Source of the DNA: Robiginitalea biformata HTCC2501
Lineage (GTDB): Bacteria > Bacteroidota > Bacteroidia > Flavobacteriales > Flavobacteriaceae
Length of the DNA stretch: 64,000 nt
NCBI RefSeq assembly: GCF_000024125.1
Contig: NC_013222.1
Location: 1,962,501-2,026,500, forward strand
Reading direction: 5' to 3'
The stretch's first letter is position 1. The number at the start of each line of letters is the position of its first letter. Below the pieces are notes generated by a model. The model made no database searches, was not told where the DNA came from, and was given only the letters and a program-made list of their open reading frames with translations. Position numbers and translations under genes: made by a program. Shown piece by piece: positions 36,565-46,323 of this stretch.

Positions 36565-38415
36565 ATGGAAGAAAAAAAACTGGATATCAATTCCATCATC
36601 GGATTCGTACTCATATTCGGAATCCTGATTTATTGGTTTTACACGAACCAGCCGACACCGGAAGAGGTGGAGGCCCAGAAACAGGCTACCGAACAGGTGC
36701 AGGATTCCATCCGGAGGGCCGAGGCAGCGGCGGCCCCGCAGCAGGCGGCAACCCCCGCAGCTACTGTTCCGGAGGGGAACGACTCCCTTGCCCGGGCGGC
36801 CTATGCCTCCCGGATCGGGGCTTTCTCATATACCCCGGCCGTGGAGGGTACCACCCTGCTGGAAAACGACGTACTCTCCCTGGAAATTTCCAACAAGGGA
36901 GGGGAAATTGTCGAAGCCCGCATGAAGCAATTCGTCAACCACGATTCCCTGCCCGTCTACCTGGTTCGGGAGGGTAATGCACAATTTTCCCTTGAAATCA
37001 CGACCTCGGATAACCGGGTGCTCAATACGCGGGACCTCTTTTTTGAACCCACCCTGAGCCGGGAAGGGGAGAACAGCGTGCTCTCCATGAAGGCGATGGC
37101 AGGCCCCCGGCAATTCCTGGAATACCGCTATACGATCCGTCCGGGGGAATACCTCCTGGATTTTGACATCCGCTCCCAGGGGTTGTCCTTGTCCGCGTCA
37201 AAAGGCGTCCCGCTCCGGTGGAGCCTGCGCGCCATCCGCCACGACCCGAGCGTCATGTACGAAAACCGGTATACCCGCCTGACGTATCGGCACGAAGGGG
37301 ACGATATCAGCAAATTATCCGCCAGCGGGGAGGATGATGAAACTGAATCCGAGGTACGCTGGATGTCCTTCCGGCAGCACTTTTTCAGTTCCATCCTGGC
37401 AGTAGACGAGCCGCTGGATACCGTAACGCTCACATCCAACGACCTGGTAGAGGAGGAAAGCAGCGAAACGGCATTTACCAAAGAGTTCTCCATCGCATCC
37501 GAACTCCCCGTAACGGGAGGAGAACTAAGCCGTTCCATGCAGTGGTATTTCGGGCCGACGGATATCGATGTGCTGGAGCAGTACGAAGACCTGGCCCTGG
37601 CGGATTCCATCCCCTTTGGATGGGGGATCTTTGGTTGGATCAACCGGTATATATTTACCCCGTTCTACGGTTTTCTGGCATCCTTCCTGCCGTTCGGGAT
37701 CGCTATCGTGGTCATGACCATCATCGTGCGGATCCTGATGTCGCCGGTCACCTACAAGTCCTATCTTTCTCAGGCCAAGATGCGCGTGCTGAAACCGGAG
37801 ATTACCGAGATCAACGAGAAGTACAAGGACAACGCGATGAAAAAACAACAGGCCACCATGAAGCTTTACAACAAGGCCGGGGTGAGTCCGCTCAGCGGCT
37901 GTATCCCCGCACTGCTGCAGTTGCCTATTTTTTACGCGCTCTTCATGTTCTTCCCAACGAGCTTTGCCCTGAGGCAGAAGTCGTTCCTGTGGGCGGAAGA
38001 CCTGTCTTCCTATGACACCATTGCGCAGCTGCCCTTCAGCATCCCGTTTTACGGGGACCATGTGAGTCTGTTCCCGATCCTGGCATCCGTGGCGATTTTC
38101 TTTTACATGATGATGACAACCGGCCAGCAGATGCAAACGCAGCCCGGGATGCCCAATATGAAGTTCATCATGTACCTGTCACCACTGATGATGCTGTTCT
38201 TCTTCAACAACTACGCCAGCGGCCTGAGTTTGTATTATTTTGTTTCCAACCTGATTACCATCGGCATTATGCTGGTGATCAAAAACGTGATCCTGGACGA
38301 GGAGAAAATCCACGCCCAGATCCAGGAGCAGAAAAAGAAACCCCGGAAGGAGAACCGATTCCAGCGGAAGATGCGGGAAATGATGGAGGAAGCTGAGAAG
38401 CAGAAGAAAAAGTAA
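36565..38415 (+). CDS. yidC: Membrane protein insertase YidC
   Basis: 616 residues with one N-terminal membrane anchor (about 7-25), a long periplasmic domain (about 60-330), and the conserved five-helix insertase core (about 365-590), including PVTYKSYLSQAKMRVLKPEI and SPLSGCIPALLQLPIFYALF. The C-terminus is rich in lysine (EKQKKK), which supports ribosome contact. YidC integrates and folds inner-membrane proteins, alone or with SecYEG. Followed by a strong terminator. The long periplasmic domain is the form typical of Gram-negatives. Confidence 0.97.
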   Translation: MEEKKLDINSIIGFVLIFGILIYWFYTNQPTPEEVEAQKQATEQVQDSIRRAEAAAAPQQAATPAATVPEGNDSLARAAYASRIGAFSYTPAVEGTTLLENDVLSLEISNKGGEIVEARMKQFVNHDSLPVYLVREGNAQFSLEITTSDNRVLNTRDLFFEPTLSREGENSVLSMKAMAGPRQFLEYRYTIRPGEYLLDFDIRSQGLSLSASKGVPLRWSLRAIRHDPSVMYENRYTRLTYRHEGDDISKLSASGEDDETESEVRWMSFRQHFFSSILAVDEPLDTVTLTSNDLVEEESSETAFTKEFSIASELPVTGGELSRSMQWYFGPTDIDVLEQYEDLALADSIPFGWGIFGWINRYIFTPFYGFLASFLPFGIAIVVMTIIVRILMSPVTYKSYLSQAKMRVLKPEITEINEKYKDNAMKKQQATMKLYNKAGVSPLSGCIPALLQLPIFYALFMFFPTSFALRQKSFLWAEDLSSYDTIAQLPFSIPFYGDHVSLFPILASVAIFFYMMMTTGQQMQTQPGMPNMKFIMYLSPLMMLFFFNNYASGLSLYYFVSNLITIGIMLVIKNVILDEEKIHAQIQEQKKKPRKENRFQRKMREMMEEAEKQKKK

Positions 38416-38461
38416 GCCCCTTTCCCCGGATTCAATTTCAACAAGTTGTATAATAATAATT

Positions 38462-38488
38462 CCCGGCCGGCTGGCCGGGTTTTTTTTT
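38462..38488 (+). terminator. Terminator of yidC
   Basis: A perfect 7-bp stem CCCGGCC/GGCCGGG with a GGCT loop followed by nine T residues, 46 bp after the yidC stop. Confidence 0.92.
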
Positions 38489-38640
38489 GCCGGCTGGTTA
38501 GGAATTTTTATCGCCAGCCGGCCGCGGTTCATTGCGGACTATCCCGAAATAAATGTGCATTTCATCGAATTGTAAGGGGGCGGATTAATCCCCGGGTTGT
38601 TTTGAAAGTCCAATTTCCAATAATCCAAAAGATAATCGCT

Positions 38641-39186
38641 ATGAAAACTTTCCATGTTTCAGTTGCCATGATCCTGGCACTCCTCCTGTGGACACCTGCC
38701 GAAACGGCAGCCCAATCGAGCCGAACCGTTGCCGTGGTAGAGGTAGACCGCCCGGCCAAACGCAAGATTCGCCGCAAGAAGCGGCGCGCGGTACGACGGA
38801 CCCTTCGGAAACTACCCCGGGGCACCCGGACTATCGTCTGGCGCAACGTAAACTATTACCCGGTTCGGGGGCGTTATTACCTGGCGCGTCGCGGCGTTTA
38901 TGTGCGCGCCTTCCCGCCCGTGGGATTCCGCATTCGCCGTCTGGCCGTAAAACCGATCCGCCTCGTGGTCAGGAGCCGGACTTTTTGGTTCGCCGAAGGG
39001 GTTTTCTACAAAAAAGCGGATGACGGGTTCGAAGTGGTGCCCACCCCGGTGGGCGCTGTGGTTCCCGAGCTCCCGGAAGAGGCTGAGGCCATTGATATGA
39101 ATGGCCTTGCCAGCTACGAACTCAACGATGCGATCTACAGAGAGGTTGCCGACGGCTACGAGATCATCGAGTTGCTGGACGAATGA
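38641..39186 (+). CDS. Exported basic DUF6515 protein
   Basis: 181 residues. Signal peptide (MKTFHVSVAMILALLLW, cleavage near residue 24, AAAQ-like). A very basic stretch follows (about 37-60: KRKIRRKKRRAVRRTLRK), then Tyr-rich repeats (YYPVRGRYYLARRGVYVR) and the conserved WFAEGVFYKKADDGFEVVPTPVGA, the DUF6515 hallmark, ending in an acidic tail. These are cell-envelope or surface proteins of unknown function. The start was placed at the clear signal peptide. Followed by a terminator. Confidence 0.75.
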   Translation: MKTFHVSVAMILALLLWTPAETAAQSSRTVAVVEVDRPAKRKIRRKKRRAVRRTLRKLPRGTRTIVWRNVNYYPVRGRYYLARRGVYVRAFPPVGFRIRRLAVKPIRLVVRSRTFWFAEGVFYKKADDGFEVVPTPVGAVVPELPEEAEAIDMNGLASYELNDAIYREVADGYEIIELLDE

Positions 39187-39218
39187 GCGGCTCCATCCCC
39201 GCAGGCCTGAAAGAAAGA

Positions 39219-39248
39219 AAGCCCCTGACAATTGTCGGGGGCTTTTTC
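39219..39248 (+). terminator. Terminator of the DUF6515 gene
   Basis: A stem of AAGCCCC-TGACAATTGTC-type pairs with GGGGGCTT closing it is followed by a T-run, 33 bp after the stop codon. Confidence 0.85.
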
Positions 39249-39400
39249 CGTAGCTGGCAGACCAGCCAATGGTAAGATTTGGGACTGACAATATGGGGAT
39301 TCCCTTTGGGCACTGAAAAGAAAAGTTGTCAATTCGCAGAATCTGTATGCTAACTTTCGGCTTTCTGAGGTATGCCCGGCAGGTGGATTCAGAACAAGGC

Positions 39401-39428
39401 AAAACCACCCTGTTCCGGACAGGGTAGT
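39401..39428 (-). terminator. Terminator of the FAS1 lipoprotein gene
   Basis: ACCCTGT/ACAGGGT (39407-39425) with a TCCGG loop, followed on the minus strand by GGTTTTG. The 150 bp between it and the DUF6515 terminator show nothing recognisable. Confidence 0.7.
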
Positions 39429-39451
39429 TCTGTGAAATGATGCTGGGAGAA

Positions 39452-40927
39452 CTAGTTGGAAGTGTCCGGTATCATCACCTGGTTCAGTACGTGGACCACG
39501 CCGTTGCCGGCCTGAACGTCCACGGCGATTATACCAATCCCGGAGGTTCCGGACCCGTCGGTGACGTCGGCGATATTGCCGCCTGTACCCGGCAGGTTGA
39601 TGGTAATGGCATCGCCTTCAAGGGTTGTCGGCATGATGCCGTCCGTTAGATCGCCCGAACGGACGTTTCCGCTTACCACGTGGTGATTCAGGACGGAGGT
39701 CAGCAGGGCCTCGTCGATATCGGTCACAGTATCCCAATCCGGGTTGCTGTCCAGCAGGGCCTGGAAAGCGGCATCCGTCGGGGCGAATACGGTAAAGGGG
39801 CCGTCACCGCTGAGGACTGTCGGGAAATCCGTGGCCGTTGTGCCATCGGTCAGGGCCGTAACCAGGGGGGCAAACGTCGGGTCTGCCGTGGCAAATGTCA
39901 CGACGGTGGGGATGTCGATAACCGCGTCCACTATGTGGACAATTCCATTGGACGCCGATACATCGGCCGTACTTACGTTGGAAACGCCGTTGATGGCCAC
40001 CCCGCCCTCCGTATTGATATACAGGCTGAGGTTTGAAGCATCCGGGCCGGCAGTGGATAATGAGGATATGTAGCCCGTGGAGAGGTCAGTGGAAGCAACC
40101 TCCCCGGCCACTACATGATTCAGTAATAACTGTACCAGTACCTCATTGGGAATGTCATCAAGGCTTGTATACCCATTGACGCTGAGGAAAGTGGCAAATG
40201 CGTCGTTTGTCGGGGCAAAGACAGTAAAGGGGCCTTCTCCTTCCAGGGTGCTCACCAGATCGGCTTCGATCAGGGCATTCACCAGTGCGGACAGGTCTGC
40301 AGTGGCATTGGCAAGCTCCACGATATTCTGATCGGCGGCAGCTTCCTCAAGCGCGTCCAGGACGGCCTGGGGCAGTAAGACCTTATCGATAATGTGGACC
40401 ACGCCGTTGGAGGCGAGTACATCGGCCGTGGAAACATTGGCCGGGATCCCGGTGGCATCCACGACGGACACGCCCCCGGAGAGGGAAGTGGTCAGCGTTT
40501 CACCCTGTACGGTAGTGACGTTGGCTCCGTCCGTAAGGTCGCCGGATTGGGCGGCTACCCCGGCTACTACATGGTAGGTCAGGATGGAAGCAAGCAGCTC
40601 TTTTTCTGCGTCCGTGTCAAAATCATCCAGACTGTCATAACCGTCCAGGGAGTTGAAGAGCTGGCCGAAAGCGGCGTTGGAGGGGGCAAAGACTGTGAAG
40701 GGCCCCGGGCCGCTGAGGATGCCGATCAGATCGGTGTTGTCGAGCTCATCAGCGGTTGAGAGGGCAGCCACCAGGCTGCTCAGGTCGGCAGTTGCCTGTG
40801 CGGTCGCCACAATATCTGCTTCCACTTCCGGCATTCCGTTGCCGTCGTCGTCGCTTGAACAGGCCGCCAGGCCCAGCAGGACGACTCCTCCAAGGAGGAA
40901 TAATAGATTGTACGCAAACTTTTTCAT
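39452..40927 (-). CDS. Lipoprotein with three FAS1 (fasciclin) domains
   Basis: 491 residues. Signal peptide with lipobox ending in LAAC near residue 22, then SSDDDGNG. Three FAS1 domains follow, at about residues 40-180, 185-335 and 340-490, each with the core GPFTVFAPTNDAF-type strand and a VVAG/HVV or HHVVSG segment. FAS1 domains mediate adhesion and protein-protein or sugar contacts. It is anchored outside the cytoplasm, probably on the outer membrane. A TAGGTTTG box on the minus strand (40961-40968) lies 34 bp upstream. An ATG 36 bp earlier is less likely because it adds residues ahead of the signal. Confidence 0.9.
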   Translation of the reverse strand: MKKFAYNLLFLLGGVVLLGLAACSSDDDGNGMPEVEADIVATAQATADLSSLVAALSTADELDNTDLIGILSGPGPFTVFAPSNAAFGQLFNSLDGYDSLDDFDTDAEKELLASILTYHVVAGVAAQSGDLTDGANVTTVQGETLTTSLSGGVSVVDATGIPANVSTADVLASNGVVHIIDKVLLPQAVLDALEEAAADQNIVELANATADLSALVNALIEADLVSTLEGEGPFTVFAPTNDAFATFLSVNGYTSLDDIPNEVLVQLLLNHVVAGEVASTDLSTGYISSLSTAGPDASNLSLYINTEGGVAINGVSNVSTADVSASNGIVHIVDAVIDIPTVVTFATADPTFAPLVTALTDGTTATDFPTVLSGDGPFTVFAPTDAAFQALLDSNPDWDTVTDIDEALLTSVLNHHVVSGNVRSGDLTDGIMPTTLEGDAITINLPGTGGNIADVTDGSGTSGIGIIAVDVQAGNGVVHVLNQVMIPDTSN

Positions 40928-40960
40928 AGCAGGATTTTTAGGAATAACAAATTGTTTAAC

Positions 40961-40968
40961 CAAACCTA
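40961..40968 (-). promoter_or_regulatory. -7 box (TAGGTTTG) of the FAS1 lipoprotein gene
   Basis: Minus strand TAGGTTTG matches TAnnTTTG, 34 bp before the ATG. A second match, TATTTTTG, lies at 40988-40981, so two starts are possible. Confidence 0.5.
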
Positions 40969-41091
40969 CAAAACACTAAACAAAAATATCACCAGCTTAA
41001 TAAAAGTTTAACAGGCATTCCGCTTTTGGGCGCTATTTAATGACATTTGCGCCCGTAGGTTGGCCCCCGCTTCGGACCCGGGAATATTTTG

Positions 41092-41099
41092 TAATTTTG
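41092..41099 (+). promoter_or_regulatory. -7 box (TAATTTTG) of mnmA
   Basis: Full TAnnTTTG match ending 7 bp before the mnmA ATG, giving a leader of only a few nucleotides. Confidence 0.5.
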
Positions 41100-41106
41100 C
41101 CGCGTT

Positions 41107-42306
41107 ATGGGAACGACCAGGAAAGTAGTTGTCGGATTATCAGGGGGCGTAGACAGCAGCGTGACGGCGCTGCTGCTCAAGCAACAAGGCTACGAGGTGA
41201 TCGGATTATTCATGAAGAATTGGCACGATGACTCCGTGACGATCTCCAGGGAATGCCCCTGGCTGGACGACAGCAACGACGCTCTCATAGTAGCGGAAAA
41301 GCTCGGCATCCCTTTCCAGACCGTCGACCTGAGTGCTGCTTACAAGGAGCGGATCGTAAATTATATGTTCCGCGAGTATCAGCAGGGCCGTACCCCGAAC
41401 CCGGACGTATTGTGCAATCGGGAGATCAAGTTCGACCTGTTCCTCAAGATTGCAATGGACCTCGGGGCGGATTTTGTGGCTACCGGCCATTATTGCCGGA
41501 AGGACGAAGCCACAGGCCCCGACGGTCAGGTTCGCTACCGGCTTCTCGCCGGGGCGGACGCCAATAAGGACCAATCGTATTTCCTTTGCCAGCTCAACCA
41601 GGAGCAACTCTCCCGGGCCCTTTTTCCGATCGGCCACCTCCAGAAATCCGAGGTGCGCGCCCTGGCTGCCGAAAACGGCCTGGTTACCGCCGATAAAAAG
41701 GACTCCCAGGGCCTGTGTTTTATCGGAAAAGTCCGCTTGCCCGAGTTTCTGCAACAGCAGTTGGAGCCGCGGGAAGGCCGCATTGTGGAAATCCCCGCCA
41801 CGGCACCCCAGTACCTCAGGGAAGTCCCTGAATTTTCGAACCGCCGTGAGGAGCTCGCATTCTATTCGGAGAAGCCGGTGTATGACCCGTCCGACGGCCG
41901 GGATGTTGGCCTCCACCAGGGCGCCCACTATTTTACAATCGGCCAGCGCAAAGGACTGGATGTAGGGGGGACCCCGGACCCGCTCTTCGTAATCCAGACG
42001 GACGTGGCGAAAAACATTATCTATACCGGACAGGGCAAATCGCATCCGGGCTTGTATCGCCGGACGCTGTTTGTGGCAGATGACGAATTGCACTGGGTGC
42101 GCCCCGACCTGTCGCTCAACCCCGACCAGACCATGGAGGTGCAGGCGCGGATTCGCTACCGGCAGGCACTTCAGCAGGCCACATTATACAAAATAGAAGG
42201 GGGGTTGTACGTCGATTTCAGGGAACCGCAGTCTGCTATTACCGAGGGGCAGTTTGTAGCCTGGTACCTCGGTGACGAACTTATCGGTTCCGGGGTGATT
42301 GCCTGA
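41107..42306 (+). CDS. mnmA: tRNA-specific 2-thiouridylase MnmA
   Basis: 399 residues, slightly longer than E. coli MnmA. The PP-loop [18 protein letters not shown] is near residues 8-25. Catalytic cysteines are in [13 protein letters not shown] near residue 100 and [10 protein letters not shown] near residue 202. Thiolates U34 at position 2 in Lys, Glu and Gln tRNAs, using persulfide from a sulfur relay. An insertion around residues 225-300 lengthens the protein. Followed by a nitronate monooxygenase-like gene 83 bp downstream. Confidence 0.97.
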   Translation: MGTTRKVVVGLSGGVDSSVTALLLKQQGYEVIGLFMKNWHDDSVTISRECPWLDDSNDALIVAEKLGIPFQTVDLSAAYKERIVNYMFREYQQGRTPNPDVLCNREIKFDLFLKIAMDLGADFVATGHYCRKDEATGPDGQVRYRLLAGADANKDQSYFLCQLNQEQLSRALFPIGHLQKSEVRALAAENGLVTADKKDSQGLCFIGKVRLPEFLQQQLEPREGRIVEIPATAPQYLREVPEFSNRREELAFYSEKPVYDPSDGRDVGLHQGAHYFTIGQRKGLDVGGTPDPLFVIQTDVAKNIIYTGQGKSHPGLYRRTLFVADDELHWVRPDLSLNPDQTMEVQARIRYRQALQQATLYKIEGGLYVDFREPQSAITEGQFVAWYLGDELIGSGVIA

Positions 42307-42389
42307 CGGGATACCCCGAATAATACGCCTTGCAGAATGCCCCGGCTGGGAGCATATCGCCTTCTGGCGGCACGAATAATAATTGTACT

Positions 42390-43337
42390 ATGCCACACAA
42401 TCGAATTACCCGCCTATTCAATATCCGATACCCGCTTATCCAGGCCGGGATGGTCTGGGCCAGTGGCTGGCGGCTGGCCGCCGCCGTTTCGGATGCCGGG
42501 GGGCTGGGGCTGATCGGGGCCGGCAGTATGTACCCGGACATCCTGAGGGAACACATCCGCAAGTGCCAGGCCGCTACCGATCAACCCTTTGGGGTGAATG
42601 TCCCGATGCTCTACCCGGACATTGACAAGGTGATGGATATCATCCGGGATGAAGGGGTGCCGATTGTTTTCACCTCTGCGGGAAACCCCAAAACCTGGAC
42701 AGCTGCGCTGAAGCGCTCGGGGATCACCGTGGTCCACGTGGTCAGTAGCGTAAAATTTGCCCTCAAGGCACAGGAGGCGGGGGTGGATGCAGTGGTTGCC
42801 GAGGGATTTGAGGCAGGCGGGCACAACGGCCGGGATGAAACCACCACCATGGCATTGATCCCTTCGGTCCGGGAAAAAGTGGATCTTCCGCTGCTGGCGG
42901 CCGGCGGCATTGCCACCGGGCGGGCCATGCTGGCAGCCATGGTCCTGGGGGCCGACGGGGTTCAGGTTGGCAGCCGGTTTGTCGCCAGCGAGGAAGCTTC
43001 CTCCCACCCGGCCTTCAAACAACGCGTGGTGGAGGCCGAAGAAGGGGATACCCGGTTGACCCTGAAGGAACTGGCCCCGGTCCGCTTGTTGAAGAACAAG
43101 TTTTACTCGGATATCGAATCGGCCTATGCCAACTGCGCCACTCCGGAAGATTTGAAAACCCTGCTGGGCCGGGCTCGTGCCAAACGCGGCATGTTTGAGG
43201 GGGACCTGGAGGAAGGGGAGCTAGAAATCGGCCAGGTTTCCGCAATTATCCGGGACATCCTGCCTGCAGCGGAAATTGTGAGGCAAATGATGTCCGAATT
43301 CGAGGCGGCGCGGAAACAGGTGCCGGACTTATTCTGA
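42390..43337 (+). CDS. Nitronate monooxygenase-like FMN enzyme
   Basis: 315 residues. TIM-barrel flavin enzyme of the 2-nitropropane dioxygenase/FabK group: NIRYPLIQAGMVWASG near the start, VAEGFEAGGHNGRDET near residue 150 (phosphate and active-site region), LLAAGGIATGRAMLAAMVLGADGVQVGSRFVA near residue 190. Members oxidise nitronates or reduce enoyl-ACP; without the FabK-specific residues being checked, either is possible. The start (MPHNRITRLF) begins the domain. Confidence 0.85.
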   Translation: MPHNRITRLFNIRYPLIQAGMVWASGWRLAAAVSDAGGLGLIGAGSMYPDILREHIRKCQAATDQPFGVNVPMLYPDIDKVMDIIRDEGVPIVFTSAGNPKTWTAALKRSGITVVHVVSSVKFALKAQEAGVDAVVAEGFEAGGHNGRDETTTMALIPSVREKVDLPLLAAGGIATGRAMLAAMVLGADGVQVGSRFVASEEASSHPAFKQRVVEAEEGDTRLTLKELAPVRLLKNKFYSDIESAYANCATPEDLKTLLGRARAKRGMFEGDLEEGELEIGQVSAIIRDILPAAEIVRQMMSEFEAARKQVPDLF

Positions 43338-43360
43338 ATAACCCCGGGCTCTCCCAGCAT

Positions 43361-45091
43361 TTAAAGTACCGACCGGCTGATCGTCAGGTCCGCGGATTGC
43401 CAAACCGAGTCGAATTCCCGCTGAATGGCCCGGGCTGCTTCTTTCTTCCCCTGGGCCTCGAGCGCCTGTGTCAACCCGTAAAGCGACCAGCCATTTTGCC
43501 GCAGTTTTTCAAGATCGGAACGGTACACCGCTTCCGCGCGGTCAAAGTCCCCGGCTAACATCAGGACGGCGCCCAGGTTTTGGCGGGGCGGGATATGCCA
43601 GGCAGAAGGCTCCGTATAGGTGAGGTCGTCCTCCAGTGCCACCGCCTGTTCCAGGTGGGCCACCGCCTGTTCGTAATCCCCTTCCAATGCTGCCAGTTCC
43701 CCGGCTACCACGGCACGGGCCACCCCCGCTATCCGATCCGAAGAATTGTTGGCAGTCGCAACGATTTCCGCGAGTTCCGGCTCCCGGATTAAGGCATCGA
43801 TGGCCTCGAGCTCCTCCCGGGCTTCCTTAGCATTCCCTTTCCGGATAAACGCAATCCCCCGGGCATAATGCCGCATCAGGCTGAGGTGCAGGTTTCCGGG
43901 GCCCGGTGCCGGAAAGGTCAGGATATCGTTCCATTTCCCGAACCGGGTATACGCCAATAAAGGGGTGGAGGCAAAATCCTGCAGGAAATGCAATTGCCCC
44001 ATTTGCCCAACGGGTACTTTCTCTGCAGTTTTCTTTGCCGCATCTATGGCTGTGACGCTCTCCCCGATAAGGCTTGCCGCCGACCAGAGGAAGTGGATAT
44101 TGTGGGGGTAGTATCCAAGCGGATAGATGCCCTGGGAATAACATTGCGAAATATAATCCTCGTCGGCCAGGATGGCCAGTTTGTTCACCCGTACGGCATC
44201 TTGATACCTGCCGACCCGGATATAAATATGGGAGGGCATGTGAACGATATGTCCGGCGGCTGGCATCAGCCCCTCCAGGCTCTCGGCACTGCTTACTGCG
44301 CGGTCCGGGTCCGGCAGCTCCATCAGATGGATATAGTAGTGATGGGCCCCGGGGTGGTCCGGTTGCAACTGTATTGCTTTTTCCAGTGCAGCCTTTGCCG
44401 CCAGGGTGTTCGGAGCCGGCTTGCCGTCCATATCCCAATAGGACCAGGGCATGGTATTCATGATCGAGGCAGCGTAAAGTGTCAATACGTCCGGGTGGTC
44501 CGGGTGTCGGAGGGCAACCTCCCGCATGGCATCCATATACGCACTATTCAACAGCGAGGTTTCAACCAATGTATCCGGGCTGTAACGCGCATTGAGGGCC
44601 CGGATCAAATCCCGTTCAAGGTCACTGGCTTGCGGCGCATGAAGATTCGCTTTTTCGAGTGCCTCCCAGGCCCTGGTTTTTCGCTCCGGATCGGGAGCCG
44701 GATCGTTGATGTTCGGGCCGAGGTCATAGGCCTGTCCCCAGTAGGCCATGGCCGTAGCCGGAGCGAGCCTGGCCGCTTCCATAAACGAACGGTGTCCTTC
44801 GGCATGATTGAATGCATAGGTCAGCCGCAGACCCTGGTCAAAAAAAGCCTGGGCCCGGGGCGGCGCATTGTATACGGGCATAGAGTGGGTCCCGAGATTT
44901 TCGAACAAAGGTGCAATTTGACGTGAACTGTCCACCGGTTCGAGCATAAATCGGGCTACCGTACATTTCAGGGCGCCGATGGAAGCTGCCGATCGCTTGG
45001 GCAATACGTTTGATTTTTCAGTTTGGCGGATCAGGAAGGCAGCCAGAAGGACGAGGCAGGCAAAAATACCCGGATACAGCTTGTTTTTCAT
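43361..45091 (-). CDS. TPR-containing exported or membrane-anchored protein
   Basis: 576 residues. N-terminal hydrophobic segment (KNKLYPGIFACLVLLAAFLI) acts as signal or anchor. Residues 90-560 contain TPR-like repeats: HAEGHRSFMEAARLAPATAMAYWG, PDHPGAHHYYIHLME near residue 250, and EQAVAHLEQAVALEDDL near residue 510. The family is recognised as TPR proteins of unknown function, found in many bacterial groups. An upstream ATG at 45188-45190 would add 33 residues ahead of the signal and is less likely. It follows the SMP-30 gene on the same strand but with a 155-bp gap, so operon membership is uncertain. Confidence 0.75.
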   Translation of the reverse strand: MKNKLYPGIFACLVLLAAFLIRQTEKSNVLPKRSAASIGALKCTVARFMLEPVDSSRQIAPLFENLGTHSMPVYNAPPRAQAFFDQGLRLTYAFNHAEGHRSFMEAARLAPATAMAYWGQAYDLGPNINDPAPDPERKTRAWEALEKANLHAPQASDLERDLIRALNARYSPDTLVETSLLNSAYMDAMREVALRHPDHPDVLTLYAASIMNTMPWSYWDMDGKPAPNTLAAKAALEKAIQLQPDHPGAHHYYIHLMELPDPDRAVSSAESLEGLMPAAGHIVHMPSHIYIRVGRYQDAVRVNKLAILADEDYISQCYSQGIYPLGYYPHNIHFLWSAASLIGESVTAIDAAKKTAEKVPVGQMGQLHFLQDFASTPLLAYTRFGKWNDILTFPAPGPGNLHLSLMRHYARGIAFIRKGNAKEAREELEAIDALIREPELAEIVATANNSSDRIAGVARAVVAGELAALEGDYEQAVAHLEQAVALEDDLTYTEPSAWHIPPRQNLGAVLMLAGDFDRAEAVYRSDLEKLRQNGWSLYGLTQALEAQGKKEAARAIQREFDSVWQSADLTISRSVL

Positions 45092-45246
45092 CGGAAGGCG
45101 AATTAGGCGGTTGCAGAAGCATTTCTTGTCGCAGCCTGGGGAACCGAAGGGCTGTAAGGGTCTGTATCGCATGAAGATACATAAAAGCAATCAGCTGGTC
45201 AATAAAAATAGTACCCGCCAAGGGGTGCCTGGCCGGGAAGCCCGGT

Positions 45247-46323
45247 CTATTCCGCTTTTAAATCCAATTTGAGCAGGTAGGAATCTGCCGTTATAAACAA
45301 GGCGCTCTGGTCGGCATTCAGGGCGCAATTAGAGGTTTTTTCCCCGGTAAATATTTTCCCGAGTATAGTACCCTGCGGCCCAAAAACCAATACGCCTCCT
45401 GGGCCGGTGGCAAAGACATGGCCCGAAGGGTGCACCTTCAGCCCGTCCGGATTGCCGGTTTCTGCAGGATTCTGGTCGGTTGCGTCGAAGAAGATTCGCC
45501 CATTTGACAACGAGCCATTTTCGGAAAGCTCATAGACCATCCAGATTGCATGGTCGGGATCGGAATTGGAAACGTACAGCCGCGACCCGTCCGGGGAAAG
45601 CCCGATTCCGTTCGGGCGGCTCAGGGCATCGGTCAACAATTCCGGTTCCCCTCCGGGTTCGAGCCTGAAAACGCCCTGGAAATTCAACTCCTTCCCGGGG
45701 TCATCCACAAGCCCCGGCAGGCCGTAAGGGGGGTCGGTGAAATAGAGTACGCCTTTTGAATCGTAGACGGCATCGTTTGGGCTGTTCAGCCGGGCACCCC
45801 GGTAAGTTTCCGCGAGGGTTTCGAAGGTATCCGCCGGACGGTCCAGGGGAGCTGTCATGCGGGCAATTCTACGGTCGCCGTGCTGACAGAGTACCAGGTT
45901 GCCGGATGGATCCAGCAACAATCCGTTCGAACCCGGTTCGGATCCTCTGAAATCCTCCCCTGTAAATCCCGAGGGCTCCAGGTAGGTGCGGCTGCCGGTC
46001 TCCGGGTCCCACCGGTAAATGGCATTCCGCGGGATGTCGGAATACAGCAGGTAGCCCCCGCCATCCACCCATAGCGGGCCCTCCGTCCAGTCGTGTCCCT
46101 CCGCCAGGATTTCCAGCCGGCTCCCCCTGGGGACAATCTCGAAAAATGCCTCGTCATACGCTGCCAATTTCCCCGCTTCCAGATAGCGGCTTTCGGCAGG
46201 CACGGCAACCGAGGTTTCGGCCTGTGGCTCTTTACGGCCCCGGCAGGCGCCCAGGCATAGCGCCAGGGCAAGGGGGAGCCATATAGCAGGCCGGGTGGCC
46301 GGATGACTTTCCAGGGTCTTCAT
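45247..46323 (-). CDS. SMP-30/gluconolactonase-like lipoprotein
   Basis: 358 residues. Signal peptide with lipobox LGAC near residue 27. A six-bladed SMP-30/gluconolactonase propeller follows: EGPLWVDGGGYLLYSDIPRN near residue 80, GSNGLLLDPSGNLVLCQHGDRR near 130, LNSPNDAVYDSKGVLYFTDPPYG near 180, and SRPNGIGLSPDGSRLYVSNSD near 230, including metal-site Glu, Asn and Asp residues typical of the family. It probably hydrolyses a sugar lactone outside the cytoplasm. Its start shares 1 bp with the stop of the cytochrome gene, so they are co-translated. Confidence 0.9.
   Translation of the reverse strand: MKTLESHPATRPAIWLPLALALCLGACRGRKEPQAETSVAVPAESRYLEAGKLAAYDEAFFEIVPRGSRLEILAEGHDWTEGPLWVDGGGYLLYSDIPRNAIYRWDPETGSRTYLEPSGFTGEDFRGSEPGSNGLLLDPSGNLVLCQHGDRRIARMTAPLDRPADTFETLAETYRGARLNSPNDAVYDSKGVLYFTDPPYGLPGLVDDPGKELNFQGVFRLEPGGEPELLTDALSRPNGIGLSPDGSRLYVSNSDPDHAIWMVYELSENGSLSNGRIFFDATDQNPAETGNPDGLKVHPSGHVFATGPGGVLVFGPQGTILGKIFTGEKTSNCALNADQSALFITADSYLLKLDLKAE

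Noticed and set aside
38446..38640. N-terminal extension of the DUF6515 gene
   Set aside because: It would place 65 residues before an obvious signal peptide and overlap the yidC terminator.
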